From Dermacentor variabilis (taxonomy: Eukaryota; Arthropoda; Arachnida; Ixodida; Ixodidae): a stretch of DNA of 64,000 nt. The DNA is taken from NCBI RefSeq assembly GCF_050947875.1, contig NC_134569.1, forward strand, positions 262,643,100-262,707,099, given 5' to 3'. Positions within the stretch are counted from its first letter, which is position 1, and every line of letters begins with the position of its first letter. This document shows, in pieces, positions 46,331 to 58,198 of this stretch. Under the pieces are notes generated by a model. The model saw only the letters and a list, made by a program, of their open reading frames with translations. It was not told the origin of the DNA and ran no database searches. Position numbers and translations under genes: made by a program.

Positions 46331-46345
46331 TGGTGGCGGTGCCTG
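46331..46345 (+). promoter_or_regulatory. Candidate primer-binding site of element C
   Basis: TGGTGGCGGTGCCTG starts three bases after the 5' LTR and opens with TGG, as needed to pair with a tRNA CCA end. It differs from the site of elements A and B after the first six bases, so the primer tRNA may differ. Confidence 0.45.
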
Positions 46346-46352
46346 TGCGTTC

Positions 46353-47600
46353 ATGTGCCGAACGCCTCTGCAAAGCCGCGATCCAAGCTCGAAGCCCGAG
46401 GACAAAACCGACATCGCCCAAGACCAGCGTGCTAGCCGCAGACTGCAAGGACTGCCCCCAGACCACGGACTTCTACCTGAGACGACAAAGGTCGTGGCCA
46501 AGACAACCCGAATGGCTGCCCCAACGTCCCCAGCTATCCTGCAACAACCTCGTGACCCACCAAATTCCACCGAGCAGCTACTGAAGACCCGGAATCCTGG
46601 CTGGAGACCTACAAACGAATCGCGACTTTCAACAACTGGGACTCCGACGACAAGCTGCGGCATGCATACTTCGCCTTAGAAGACGCCGCCCGAGCGTGGT
46701 TTGAGAACCGAGAGTCGACCATGACAACATGGCACTTGTTCTGTACCGGCTTCCTGCGCACCTTTACGAGCGTCGTGCGCAAGGAAAGGGCCGAAGCTAT
46801 GCTGGACGCCCGAGTGCAGCTACCTAACGAGAACGTTGCTATATTTACGGAAGAAATGAGCCGTCTGTTTCGCCACGCCGACCCGGATATGCCCGAGGAG
46901 AAGAAAGTCCACCTACTCATGCGTGCTGTGAAGCAAGAACATTTCGGCGCAATGATACGAAGCCCACCGAAGACCGTAGAAGAGTTCCTTCGCTAGGCCA
47001 CCCGCATCGAGAAGACATTCGAAATGCGGAACCGGCAATTCAACCGCCGTACAAACTCTACACACTACGCAGGAATTCAATCACTGGCCACGGACGATCT
47101 GCGTGAGACCATCAGGGCCATTGTGCGCGAAGAACTGCGCAAGGTCTTGCCTTCGTCGCAGCCTCAACTGGCCTCGATCACCGACATCGTGGAAGAAGAG
47201 GTGCACCGATCGCTTGGAGTTCCTTAGGTGCGACCAAAATTATCATAGCCCCAGCCAGAAGCGATGACATACGCCTCCGTCGTAAGCCGTCAAGGTACCC
47301 CTATGCGACCGCGCCAGGGCCCTGTGACGCCGCAATTCCGTCGTCCACTGCCGCCGCCAGCACGCCCACCCGTCGTCCAGCGCAATCACGCAAGGAAGAC
47401 AGACATATGGCCAGCCGCCGACGACCGCCCGGTAGTCGGGGGCTGGCCGTATGTCTGTCTCCGCTATCACTGCGGAGAAGCCGGCCGTGTACCGCCGATG
47501 CTCATACCGCGACTTGGGATTTAGAAGGTGCGGCATCAACTCGCCGCGTCCACAGTTTGGGGACCGCCCACGTGACATCGCTGATTACCTAGCCGCCAGT
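46353..47600 (+). pseudogene. gag of element C
   Basis: After a frameshift near 46570 the frame reads DPESWLETYKRIATFNNWD and AYFALEDAARAWFENRES, the capsid N-terminal region of tick Gypsy gags. It continues to FRHADPDMPEEKKVHLLMRAVKQE, with a TAG after VEEFLR (about 46996). The zinc knuckle near 47460 reads YHCGEAGRVPPML, where the conserved His and last Cys are lost. The protein packages element RNA in intact relatives. Here several stops and an ablated knuckle make it non-functional. Confidence 0.82.
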
Positions 47601-47939
47601 CAGTGGAACTATTGACGGCCGCTACATGTCGCCGCTGCGCACTGGCCCGGCACGGGGCCGGTCCGTGAGCCCATATACGGAAAACTAAAAGCAGCAACCG
47701 ATGGGCATGCGGTTGCGGTTCGTCGCACTGACGAAGTACCTCGGCCGCCGACGAAGACGCCGAAAAGACTATCTCGACGACATAACAACGACGACACACC
47801 GGCGACGAAGTCTGGCAGCAAAGAACACGCTGAAGAAAGACAACCTGATGACGCCACGTACCAGCCACAGGTCAACGAGACCCAGCCGTGATCCGATGCC
47901 AAGACCTAACTGTAACACAAGACAAAAGACCACGGACCT

Positions 47940-49960
47940 CGACGTGCGGCGCGACGGCCACGCAGTCACTGCTTTGGTGGACACAGGAGCCGATTAGTCC
48001 GTCATGAGTGGACGCATGGCCGTCCAGTTGAAGAGGGTTAAGACTGCATGGAAGGGCCCTCAAATTCGGACCGCTGGAGGACCTTATCACGCCGACTGGA
48101 ATCTGCACTGCAAAAATTACCGTTCATGACCGAAGTTACCCTGCCGTCTTCGTTATCTTCAAACAGTGTTCACGAGACGTCATTGTCGGCATAGACTTCC
48201 TGAACCAACCCGGAGCAATCATCGACCTGAAGTTGAAGTCCATAAAGCTGTCGGAAGAACACGCGATACCGCCGGAAAGCTTTCGTAGTCAGCCCCCGCT
48301 CCGGCATTGTCATTTCCGTCGGCACCAAAATACTGGCCGACGTAGAAGGAGTCATCGAGGGTGACCAACGTCTATTGCTAGACCATGAAATTTGCGTCGC
48401 AAGAGGGATCGCCCGACTGCACAGAAGAAAAGCTAAAGTGTTGCTGCGAGACTTCAGCCAGGAGTTCAAACACATCAACAAGGGCACTACGATCGCATAC
48501 ATCGCGGAAATTCTGGAAGCCATTAATGCGCTTGTCCTCTCGGATTCTGCCGCATCTACTCCGACGCCATAGTTCTCGAACCAGACTTCGACATAAATCT
48601 AAGTCTCCCCATGATTAAGCAGCAACAGCTCAGGAGTCTTCTGCCACGATACGAAGGGTGGTTTTCGACGTCATCGAGGATTCGACAAACACCAATCGCA
48701 AAGCATTGCATAATTACTGAAGAGTGCGCTCGACCACTCCGCCGGAGCCCTTACTAAGTTTCGAAGCGTGAACATGAAGCTATAAGAGAACAAGTTGACG
48801 AAATGCTGACCGACAACATCATCCAGCCGTCGAAAAGCCCGTGGGCATCTCCTGTAGTCTTGGTGAAGAAAAAAGACGGAACCCTACGTTTCTGCGTCGA
48901 TTATCTTCGACTTAAGATCACGAAGGAGCACGTATACCCCCTTCCACGGATAGACGACGCATTGGATCGGCTCTGCAACGAAAAATACTTCTCGTCAATG
49001 GATCTCAAATCTGGCTACTGGCAAATAGAAGTCGACGAGAGAGATCCCGAAAAGACCGCCGTCATCGCGCCCGACGGCCTCTACGAGTTCAAGGTCTTGC
49101 CATTCAGACTGTGCTCGGCGTTTGCACCGTTCCAGCACGTCATGGACACGGTGTTAGCAGAATTGAAATGGCAGACCTGTCTTGTTTACTTGGATGACGT
49201 CGTCCTCTTCGCCAGAAATTTCGACGATCACCATAGGCGGATGCCGACAGTACTAGAGGTCACCAAGTCATCAGGGCTCACTCTGACACCAGAGAAGTGC
49301 CGCTTAGCTTACAATAAGCTTTTGTTCCTAGGCCACGTCATCAGCAAGTCTGGAGTCCGCCCCAACCCACAGAAGACTGCTGCCATCGCAAAGTTCCCAC
49401 AGCCCATCGACAAAAAGGCAGTGCATCGGTTTCTTCGCATGTGTGCCTACAACAGGCGCTTTGCCAAGGACTTTCACGCATTTCTGAGCCGCTGACACAT
49501 CTAACTATATGTGATGCCGAGTTCAAGTGGGAAACGCCGCAGGCCGACGCATTTGAAGAACTCAAACGACGCATGCAGTCGCCCCCGGTACTTGCGCACA
49601 TCGACGAGGACGCCGATACCGTAATGCACACTGACGCCAGCAGCCTAGGCCTCGGTGCCGTCCTAGTCCACAGAAAAGATGGACTTGAACGCGCGATAGC
49701 TTACGCTAGCCGGTCGTTGTAAAAAGCAGACGGCAATTATTCTACAACCGAAAAGTAATGCCTCACGATCGTTCGGGCTACAGCGAAATTTCGCCCTTAC
49801 CTATATGGCAGGCCATTCAAGGTCGTCAACGACCATCACGCCTTGTGTTGTCTAACGAACTTAAAAGGCCCTTCGGGAGGGGTGGCGCGGTGGAGACTAA
49901 GACTGCAAGAATATATCACTGTAATCTACAAATCCGAATGAAAACACTTTGAAGCCGATT
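47940..49960 (+). pseudogene. Protease, RT and RNase H of element C
   Basis: The protease signature reads [13 protein letters not shown] followed by a TAG in place of the usual Tyr/His codon (about 47996). RT (48803-49495) reads [33 protein letters not shown] and the catalytic [16 protein letters not shown] is altered to LPFRLCSAFA. The frame shifts at about 49440, and RNase H (HTDASSLGLGAVLV) follows with a stop at about 49722. These enzymes mature Gag-Pol and copy RNA into DNA. The copy is inactive. Confidence 0.87.
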
Positions 49961-50019
49961 GCCTATCACGTGACCCCACTGACTCGCCGCCGCAAGATGA
50001 CGAGGAAGACGACGCCTTC

Positions 50020-51302
50020 CGTGGCATAATAAGCGCGGAAGACTTCGCTGAACAGCGACGAGCAGACTCGGAGCTGAAAAACCTTGTCGAGTACTTGGAA
50101 GGGCACACCGAAGTTGTCCCTAGGGCATTTAGGCGAGGATTGTCTTCGCCCTCGCTTCAAAACAACCTACTCGTAAAGAAGAACTTCACACCAGTCCGCG
50201 CCAACTACCTTCTTGCTGTTCCCTCAGGGCTGCGTCCAGAAGTATTGCCCGCCTTACATGACGGCCCGAACGCTGGACACCTTGCATTCTCCCGGACACT
50301 GTAGAGGATACGGAAAGATATTATTGGCAGCGCCTGACCGCCGACGTCGCCCGTTATGTAAGAACATGCCGAGACTGTCAGCGACGCGACACCACCGACA
50401 AGGCCAGCGGGATTACTAAAGCCAATCGAGCATCCTTGCCGACCGTTTCAGCAGATCGGGATGGAGCGAAAGCACTGCCGAAAGGTGGCGCAGCCGAAGT
50501 GGCGAAATGCTTTGTCGACAACATCCTGCTGCGAATTGGTGCCCCAGAAGTCCTCATCACCGACAGAGGAACGGCCTTTACAGCAGAGCTCACCCAGGCC
50601 ATTCTGCAGTACAGTCAGACAAGGCACAGGAGGACAACTGCCTACCACCCACAGGCGAATGGTCTTACGGAGCGCCTGAATAAGACCCTCGCCGACATGC
50701 TAGCAATGTACGTTGACGTCGAACACAAGACCTGGGATGCCGTCCTGCCGTACGTAACATTCGCCCACAACATGGCGGTGAAGAAACAACACAGATCACG
50801 CCGTTTAAGCTGGTTTACGGCAGGAACCTGACGACGACGCACGACGCCACGCTGCCGCACGTCATTGAAAAAGAGAATCTTGACGTCGCTACCTACCTCC
50901 AGCGTGCCAAAGAAGCCCGACAGCTCGCCCGCCTACGGATCAACAACCAGCAGCGCACCGACCGCCGACAGTACAAACTCCAACGACGCTTCGTCTAGTA
51001 CCAGCCCGGCGACCGTGTTCGGGTTTAGACCTCGATACGCCGACGAAGACTGAGTGAGAAACTATTGCGACGCTATTTCGGACCCTACAAGGTCATTCGA
51101 CGTATTGGCGCACTGGACTATGAGGTCGTGCGAGACGGCATTTCGCGTTCACAGCGGCGCCGCGCAAGATCTGAAGTGGTCCACATGGTCCGCCTTAAAC
51201 CATTTTACGTACGCTGACGAACTTCCTTATTTTGTTGTTTTCTTTGCTACTGGTGTTTTCAGTTCTTCCTTTCGTTTTCAGCATCGGGTCGATGCTTTTT
51301 AA
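50020..51302 (+). pseudogene. Integrase of element C
   Basis: Frames in turn show the spacer EDFAEQRRADSELKNLVEYLEG, an N-terminal zinc region (ARTLDTLHSPGH, TCRDCQR in shifted frames) and a core. The core keeps ITDRGTAFTAELTQAIL, TAYHPQANGLTERLNKTL (second Asp and Glu) and HKTWDAVLPYVTFAHN. The first catalytic Asp region (usually GMDLLGPFP) is absent: the reading jumps from LPTVSADRDG to the middle of the core, an internal deletion. The C-terminal tail is frameshifted and ends near 51300, just before the polypurine tract. Confidence 0.82.
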
Positions 51303-51313
51303 GAGGAGGGTAT

Positions 51314-51732
51314 TGACACGTGCACTTGTTTGTCTTTATCGGGCGACACGTTTCAGCGCCCAAGATATGTTATCGCACAGCGCAGGACGCGTCTCCAAGT
51401 ATCGTAATTTTGTGGAATGTTATCGATGGTTCATCCGCTGTCTGTCACCGAACCTTGTGTAATCTGATTGCATGTATGCGCGACGCGAATAGTATAGAAC
51501 TTTGGGCAAGACACGCGGGTCCCTGCGATTACTCTGGAAGGTTCGACAACTGATGTATAAAAACCGACGTGCTTGACCCGCTCATCAGATTTTCGACGAT
51601 CACAGACCGTCTTCGCCGCTATCGTTGTGCTGTAAGTGTAATGTGTTTTTGAGGGCACAAGTTCGCCCAATAAAACGCTAGTTTCGCCTTTCTCAGGTTG
51701 GCTGCTTTCTTCACAGTCACTACCACGTGACA
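51314..51732 (+). repeat. 3' LTR of element C
   Basis: A 419-bp LTR preceded by a purine tract TTTTTAAGAGGAGGG (polypurine tract). It has a TATAAAAACCGACG block, a CCCAATAAAA signal near 51666-51675, and ends CACGTGACA followed by ATAT. Confidence 0.93.
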
Positions 51733-51736
51733 ATAT

Positions 51737-52461
51737 AATAAAGTGTACTTTTATCGACAGTATTTAAGAAAAAGTATTTTCTCCCAGCAGACCTAAAATT
51801 CCGGGCTTCTTTTATGTGTATTGGCAGATAATTCGAAGGAAGTGGGCCGTTAAATTCCACGAGCCTTTTCCGTATAGATTATGACATGGAGGCAGATTAA
51901 AGCACCGATTAGTGGCAGCTTTTGTATTTCGCAACGGGATTTTAAACACAATACGAAGTGGATAAATGGTTTCGAAAATACTATGAATTTCCTCAGCATT
52001 TTCAATTCACACAATGCGTGCACTGGCAGCACATGCAATGAGCTATACAAGTACGTACTGGATTGTGTACACCTAGAAGAAGTGTTCATTCTTAATGCGC
52101 GTTTTTACAGACAGAATACAGAATCAAGGTAAGTTATAACAGTGTTTCCCCATGACTCAATACATTAAGATATGTGACTTTGTATGAAGGAAAATTACAG
52201 AATGCGTAGGACAGGATATTCGATACATTCAGGACCCTTAAGAAGAATATAACATCCGTAAGCAAGCTTGGAACAAAGGGGTTTAATGCGAGTTTTCCAG
52301 TGCATCTTGTTGTAGTTTTGTACCTCATAATGATATGTCCAGTATTTCAGTACTGAGTTTTTTGAAAAACGGTATACTTAGTCTTACTAAGATTAAGGAT
52401 CAGTTCATCGGACGTGAACCACTTAAGAACATTACCTAGCTCTGCATTTATTTTATTCTGT
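51737..52461. other. Region between elements C and D
   Basis: AT-rich DNA without recognised gene or repeat. Open frames (for example 51881-52132) show no domain. It presumably represents the older host sequence into which both elements inserted. Confidence 0.5.
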
Positions 52462-52465
52462 ATAT

Positions 52466-52886
52466 TGTCACGTAGTAGTGACGGTGAAGAAGGAAACAAA
52501 ACTGTCATTATAGAAACTAGCGGTTTATTTGGGGAACTTGTGCCCTCAAACGCAGGCTACACTCAAAAGAACAACGATAGCGGCGAACGCACTCGGCAAT
52601 CGTCGAAAATCTTATTAGCGGGTCAAGTGCGTCGACTTTTATATATCAGTCGTCGAATAATCCAGAGTAATCGCTGGGACCCGCATGCCTTCCACAAAGT
52701 TCTAAATCATTCGCGTCGCGCATACATGCAATCAGATTACACAAGGTTCGGTCACAGACAGCGCATGGAAGCATCAATAACATTCCAGAAACTTTCGATA
52801 CATGCAGGCGTGTCCTGCGCTGTGCGATGACAATTGTTAGGCGGTTAAACGTGTCGCCCGATAAAGACAAACAAGTACACGTGTCA
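52466..52886 (-). repeat. 3' LTR of element D
   Basis: A 421-bp LTR, TGACACGTGT...CTACGTGACA on the minus strand, next to a polypurine tract (AAGAGGGGGGTAT in that orientation). It is the same family as 23738-24159 and 51314-51732. Confidence 0.92.
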
Positions 52887-52919
52887 ATACCCCCCTCTTA
52901 AAAAAAAAGCATTGACCCG

Positions 52920-53955
52920 ATGCTGCAAGCGAGAGTAATAAAGTAAAATATCTACAGCAAAAAGAACAAAAAACACAAGGAAGTTCGTCAGCGTGCGTAA
53001 AAGAGTTGTAGACGCGCCACGTGGACAACTTCAGGTCGTTCGCAGCAACGCTATGAATGCGAAATGCCGTCTGGCACGACTTCATAATCCAGTGCCCTAA
53101 TACGTCGAATGACCTTGTAGGGTCCGAAATAGCGTCGCAGTAGTTTTTCACTCAGTCCTCGTCGGCGTATCGGGGTCCAAACCAAACACCGTCACTGGGC
53201 AGGTACTCGACGCAACTTCGTCGGAGGTTGTAGTGTCGGCTGTCGCTACGCTGCTGGTTCTTGATCCGTACGCGGGCGAGCTGTCGGGCCTCTTCGGCAC
53301 GCTAGAGATAGCTAGCGACGTTAACATTCTCTTCGTCAGTGACCTGCGGTAGCATGGCGTCGAGCGTCGTCGTCCCGTTCCTGCCGTAAACCAGCTTAAA
53401 CGGCGTGACCTGTATTGTTTCTTGCACCGCCGTGTTGTAAGAGAACGTTACGTACAGCAGGACGGCATGCCAGGTCTTGTGTTCGACGTCGACGTACATT
53501 GCTAGCATGTCGGCGAAGGTCTTGTTCAGTCGCTCCGTAAGACTATTCGTCTGTGGGTGGTAGGCAGTTGTCCTCCAGTACCTTGTATTGCAGAATGGCT
53601 TGGGTGAGCTCTGCTGTAAAGGCTGTTTCTCTGTCGGTGATGAGGGCTTCTGGGGCACCGTGCCGCAGCAGGATGTTCTCGATGAAAATTTGGCCGCTTC
53701 GGCTGCGCTGCCTTTTGGCAGAGCTTTAGTTTCAGTGAAGCGGGTGAGATAGTCCGTCGCCACGACGATCCACTTATTTCCGGATGTAGACGCCGGAAAT
53801 GGTCCCAATAAATTCATCCCGATCTGCTGGAATGGTCGGCACGGAAGTTTGATCGGCTGTAGTAATCCTGCTGGCCTTGTCGGTGGTGTCTTGCGTCGCT
53901 GACAGTCTCGGCATGTCTTGACGTAACGGGCGACGTCGGCGGTGAGCCGCGGCCA
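52920..53955 (-). pseudogene. Integrase of element D
   Basis: Shifted frames show a zinc-binding part and then MNLLGPFPASTSGNKWIVVATDYLTRF with the first catalytic Asp region altered (Met-Asn in place of Met-Asp). The middle of the core is frameshifted, so the normal ITDR motif reads SSPTEKQ in the main frame. YHPQTNSLTERLNKTF keeps the Glu. The C-terminal part continues past a stop at 53302 into further frames near 53000-53280. Inactive. Confidence 0.83.
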
Positions 53956-55440
53956 TTAATACCTTTCCTGTTCACTCGACAGCGTTCGCGAGTATCCAAG
54001 GTGCCAAGGGGTTGGATCGTCAAGTAGGGCGTGCAGTACTTCTGGACGCAGCGCTGACGGAACAACAAGAGGGTAGCTGGCGCGGACTGGTGAGAAGTTC
54101 TTTACGAGGAGGTTGATTTGTAACGTGAACGAAGACAATCCGCGCTTAAATGCTCTAGGGACTAGGTCGGTGTTCCCTTCCAAATGCTCGACGAGGCCTT
54201 TTAGCTCCGGGTCTGCTCGTTGCTGTTTAGTGAAATCTTCCGCGCTTATTATTCCCAGGAAGGCGTCGTCGTCCTCGTCGTCTTGCGGCGGTGGATCGAT
54301 GGGGGCGTGTGATAGGCAGTCGGCGTTAGAGTGTTTTCGTCCGGAGTTGTAGATTACCGTCACGTAATATTCTTGCAGTCTGAGGCTCCACCTCGCCAGC
54401 CGTCCTGAAGGGTCCTTTAAGTTAGCTAGCCAACACAACGCGTGATGGTCGCTGACGACTTTCAATGGCCTGCCATATAGGTAAGGGCGGAATTTTGCTG
54501 TAGCCCAAATGATGGCGGGGCATTCCTTTTCAGTCGTAAGATAATTGCCTTCCGCTTTTGACAGCGGCTGACTAGCATAAGATATCACCCGTTCATGGCC
54601 GTCTTTCTCCTGGACTAGTGCGGCACCGAGGTCTAGGCTAATGGCGTAAGTGTGGATTTCGGTATCGGCGTCTTCGTCGAAATGTGCAAGTACCGGCGGC
54701 GACTGTATGCGTCGTTTTAGTTGTTGAAATGCGTCGGCCTGCGGCGTGTGCGACTTGAACTCGACATCAGATTTGGTTAGATACGTTAGCGGCTCCGCGA
54801 TCCGTGAAAAGTCCTTGACAAAGCGCCTGTAATAGGCACACATGCCAAGGAATCTAAGCAATGCCTTCTTGTCGATGGGCTGCGGGAACTTTGCGATGGC
54901 AGCTGTTTTCTGCCGGTCGGGGCGTACTCCAGATTCGCTGATGACGTGGCCTAGGAACAGAAGCTCATCGTAAGCGAAGCGGCACTTTTCAGGCTTCAGA
55001 GTTAGCCGTGATGATTTGATGGCCTCTATTACTGTCGCAAGGTGGTCGTCGAAATTTCCGGCGAAGATGACGACGTCATCCAAGTAAACAAGACACGTCT
55101 GCCACTTCAATGCTACTAACACCGTGCCCATGACGCGCTGAAACGATGCAGGCGCCGAGCACAGTCCGAATGGCATGATCTTGAACTCGCAGAGGCCGTC
55201 TGGCGTGACGAAGGCGGTCTTTGCGCGATCTCTCTCGTCGACTTCTATTAGCCAGTAACCAGACTTTAGGTCCCTCAACGAGAGGTATTTAGCGTTGCAG
55301 AGCCGATCCAATGCGTCGTCTATCCGCGGAAGGGGGTATACGTCCTTCTTCGTGATCTTGTTCAGTCGACGATAATCGACGCAGAAACGTAGTGTTCCGT
55401 CCTTTTTCTTCCCCAGGACAACAGTATGCTCACGAGCTTT
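53956..55440 (-). pseudogene. RT and RNase H of element D (open frame in a defective element)
   Basis: About 490 codons are open, from [18 protein letters not shown] through LRDLKSGYWLIEVDERD and [24 protein letters not shown] to the catalytic [10 protein letters not shown]. RNase H follows with HTYAISLDLGAALVQ (normally HTDAS, so a catalytic Asp is changed to Tyr) and TTEKECPAI. The pol spacer and integrase start come after it. The RT fold looks complete. The RNase H change, lost gag and broken protease leave it without use in this element. Confidence 0.87.
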
Positions 55441-56460
55441 TTGACGGATGGATGATGTCGCGGAGCATTTCCTTCACTTGTTGCTCAATAGCTTCACGTT
55501 GTCGCGTCAAAACTCGGTAAGGGCTCTGGTGGAGTGGTTGAGTGCACTCTTCGGTTGGTATGCGATGCTTTGCAACTGGTGTTTGTCGAGCCCTCAATGA
55601 TTTCCGAAAGCAGTCTTTGTATGTCGGAGAAGACTTCTGAGCTGTTGGCGCTTGCTCATGGGAAGACATGGATTTACGTCGAAGTCTGGTTCGGGGACTA
55701 TGGTCGGCGGGGTAGATGCGGCAGAATCTGACAGTACAAAGGCATTGCTCGTTTCCATAATTTCATCGATGTACGCGATTGTCCTGCCCTTGCTGATTTG
55801 CTTGAACTCTTGGCTGAAGTTGGTTAGCATCACTTCCGCTTTTCCTCCGTGAAGTCGAGGGATCCCTCTTGCGACGCAAATTTCGCTGTCGAGTAGTAGG
55901 TGCTGGTCGCCTTCGATGACGCCCTCTACGTCAGCGGGTGTTTCGGTGCCGACGGAAATAAGAATGCTGGAGCGCGGCGGGATGCTCGCTTGATGTTTGA
56001 GCACACTCAAGGTGTGGTGACCACGAGAGTTCTCCGATAGCATCGCTTGATCTTGCGACAGCGTTATCGATTTCAACTTCAGGTCTATGATAGCGCCGTG
56101 TTGGTTCAAGAAGTCCATGCCAAGAATGACGTCGCGTGAACAGTGTTGGAGAATAAGGAAGGTGGCAGGGTAAGTCTGGTCATGAACGGTAATTCTTGCC
56201 GTGAAGATTCCAGTCGGCATAATGAGGTGTCCTCCAGCGGTCCGATTTTGGGGGCCCTCCCATGCAGTCTTAACCTTCTTCAACTGGGCGGCGATGTGTC
56301 CACTCATGACGGAGTAATCGGCCCTTGTGTCGACTAAGGCGGTGACTGCGTGGCCATCCAGAAGCACGTCGATGTCGGTGGTTCTTTGTCTTGCGTTACA
56401 GTTAGGTCTTGGATTATGGCTTGTCGGGGGCGTGCGGTAAATGAACGTAAAGCACCATAA
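55441..56460 (-). pseudogene. Protease and pol linker of element D
   Basis: The frame 55594-56367 starts LLDGHAVTALVDTRADYSVMSGHIAAQL. The catalytic DTG is changed to DTR, which should abolish activity. VILGMDFLNQHGAIIDLKLKS and a long linker with EICVARGIPRLHGG follow. A frameshift near 55600 leads to the segment 55430-55669, with the YRVLTRQREAIEQQVKEML block that precedes RT. Upstream only about 60 bases of the gag-pol linker remain. Confidence 0.85.
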
Positions 56461-56465
56461 CTAGA

Positions 56466-56798
56466 TGTCACGCAGTAGTGACGGTGAAGAAGGCAGCAAA
56501 ACTGTGATTATAGAAACTAGCATTTTATGGGGCGAACTTGTGCCCTCAAAAGCAGGCTACACTCAAAAGAACAACGATGGCGGCGAACACACTCGGCGAT
56601 CGTCGAAAATCTGATCAGGGAGTCAAGCACGTCGGCTTTTATAGATCAGTCATCAAATGTTCCAGAGTAACCGCTGGGACCCGTGTGCCTTCCACAAAGT
56701 TCTACATTATTCGCGTCGCGCACACATGCAATCAGAACACAAGGTTCGGTCACAGACAGTGGATGAAAGCATCGATAACATTCCAGAAACTTCCGATA
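56466..56798 (-). repeat. 5' LTR of element D, truncated
   Basis: Matches the 3' LTR from its U5 end for about 333 bases and then diverges after CTTCCGATAC. The outer U3 is lost. The element's right-hand target duplication is therefore missing. Confidence 0.88.
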
Positions 56799-58198
56799 CC
56801 TTGAATGATTTTCTCCTTTGCACGAAGTAGCGCAAGCAACAGTGGCCCCTTTACACTCTTGGTATGATTCACCACAATACATTGCGTATGCTTGACGGCG
56901 TAACAGCGGTACCTTAAGGCGATGCTAACAGTAGGGAACCGGCATGGTGCAGCGCTCGAGCCTTCTCAGTGATCGCGAATCGAAAACACAAACACGTTCA
57001 AGAGCTTTTAATTGATATTTACACATTTTTGTTGAATGAGAATGATAACGTACGCTCGTGTCTGTGGGTAAAAGATTGATGAAAACTCTGGGCACTTGCA
57101 GTGTGTAAAAATGGGAAACTTTATGCAGACGTCCATGTGCCTGCAAAGTGACCCTGTGGAGCTGGACCCGGCCTCTTCAAAACACGGCCGGCTCATGAGT
57201 CACAAAATAGGAGCTGAAGGGAATAAATAATCTAATGCTGGAATATAGACCTCACCCTTAGTGCTTAATTAGGGGTTCGCCATTGACCAAGGCATTTCAC
57301 TTAACATTGAGTCATATTACACAGCGCTTATGTGGAAAACAAGATAGTAAAATATGAGAACGAGATGAGGCGGCACTGCCTTCACCTTTTTATTGAAATC
57401 GTGTTTATTTGTGTAACGTCAGTGCATTCACTTCGTTAAGTCAAAGTTTTCCTCTGCTCTTTTAGTCTCTTTTGAATCTGGAAGATATGCCTCGATGCAT
57501 GTGTATCAGAGTTTGTCCCCCATCCGATTTAATGGTACATTTTACTTCGAGGTAACTGACACACTTCCCAAACCACAGGACACTACACGTAGTTCAGTGC
57601 AAGTGAGCACTGCGAATTCAACTATTTTCATGAAGCAGCTTGCTCTTCCTGTTTACAAGGCTAGAACAACAGCAAAGTGATTGAGTCGTCTACTTGTGGA
57701 GCATTTTTTGGCGTATGCTGTACAATGTCAAAGCCTGTGCAAGCAGTTGCAGAAACTACAACCTCTTGCCTGGCATGCATGATGCATGGTCGTGTGTCCT
57801 TCATTTTCTTTCTCTATGTTTTTTTCACCCTATGCCACAATACCCTTCTTTTTTTTTGTTCATGTAAGAACCTGCCAATGCTGTCTCCTGTGCCTTCTCC
57901 TTTTCTGTAGTAGTCACTGGCATAAAGTCTCTCTTGCCTAGGTTTACATCCCGATGACTTGATAGAGCTGCCATAAACAATTTAATTACATCGTATTGAC
58001 TCTCGAGCATATCAAAATTAAGAGAATTATCATTTTGTTTTTCTTTCCGTTTAGGAAGGCCCCTAACTCTGTGTGATCAAATTTCACTTACGTACCAAAC
58101 GACTGATCATACTTGACAAGTTGCTTGCAATGACAACATATTTTTGTACATCAAAAGTTCACAAAGTTGCCACATGCTTCAAAGAACTTCACAGAAGG
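56799..58198. other. Region without recognised gene
   Basis: Bases 56810-56945 contain a motif set (AATGATTTTCTCCTTTGCACG, CAATACATTGCGTATGC) that looks like the end of an interspersed repeat, but I cannot name it. The remainder is AT-rich, with no coding motif. Confidence 0.4.

Larger units (their letters stand above)
40926..51732 (+). mobile_element. Gypsy element C, interrupted by element B
   Basis: A plus-strand Ty3/Gypsy element with 419-bp LTRs (TGACACGTG...CACGTGACA). Its 5' LTR is split after 54 bases by element B and resumes at 45962. ATAT flanks the whole unit at 40922-40925 and 51733-51736. Order is LTR, primer site, gag, protease, RT-RNase H, integrase, polypurine tract, LTR. All genes carry several stops and frameshifts, so C is much older than B. 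Confidence 0.9.
52466..56798 (-). mobile_element. Gypsy element D, gag-deleted relative of C
   Basis: A minus-strand element of the C family. A complete 3' LTR lies at 52466-52886, then integrase, RT-RNase H and protease, then a 5' LTR truncated in U3 (56466 to about 56798). ATAT precedes the 3' LTR (52462-52465). Only about 60 bases separate the protease coding start from the 5' LTR, so gag and the primer site are deleted. Confidence 0.88.
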
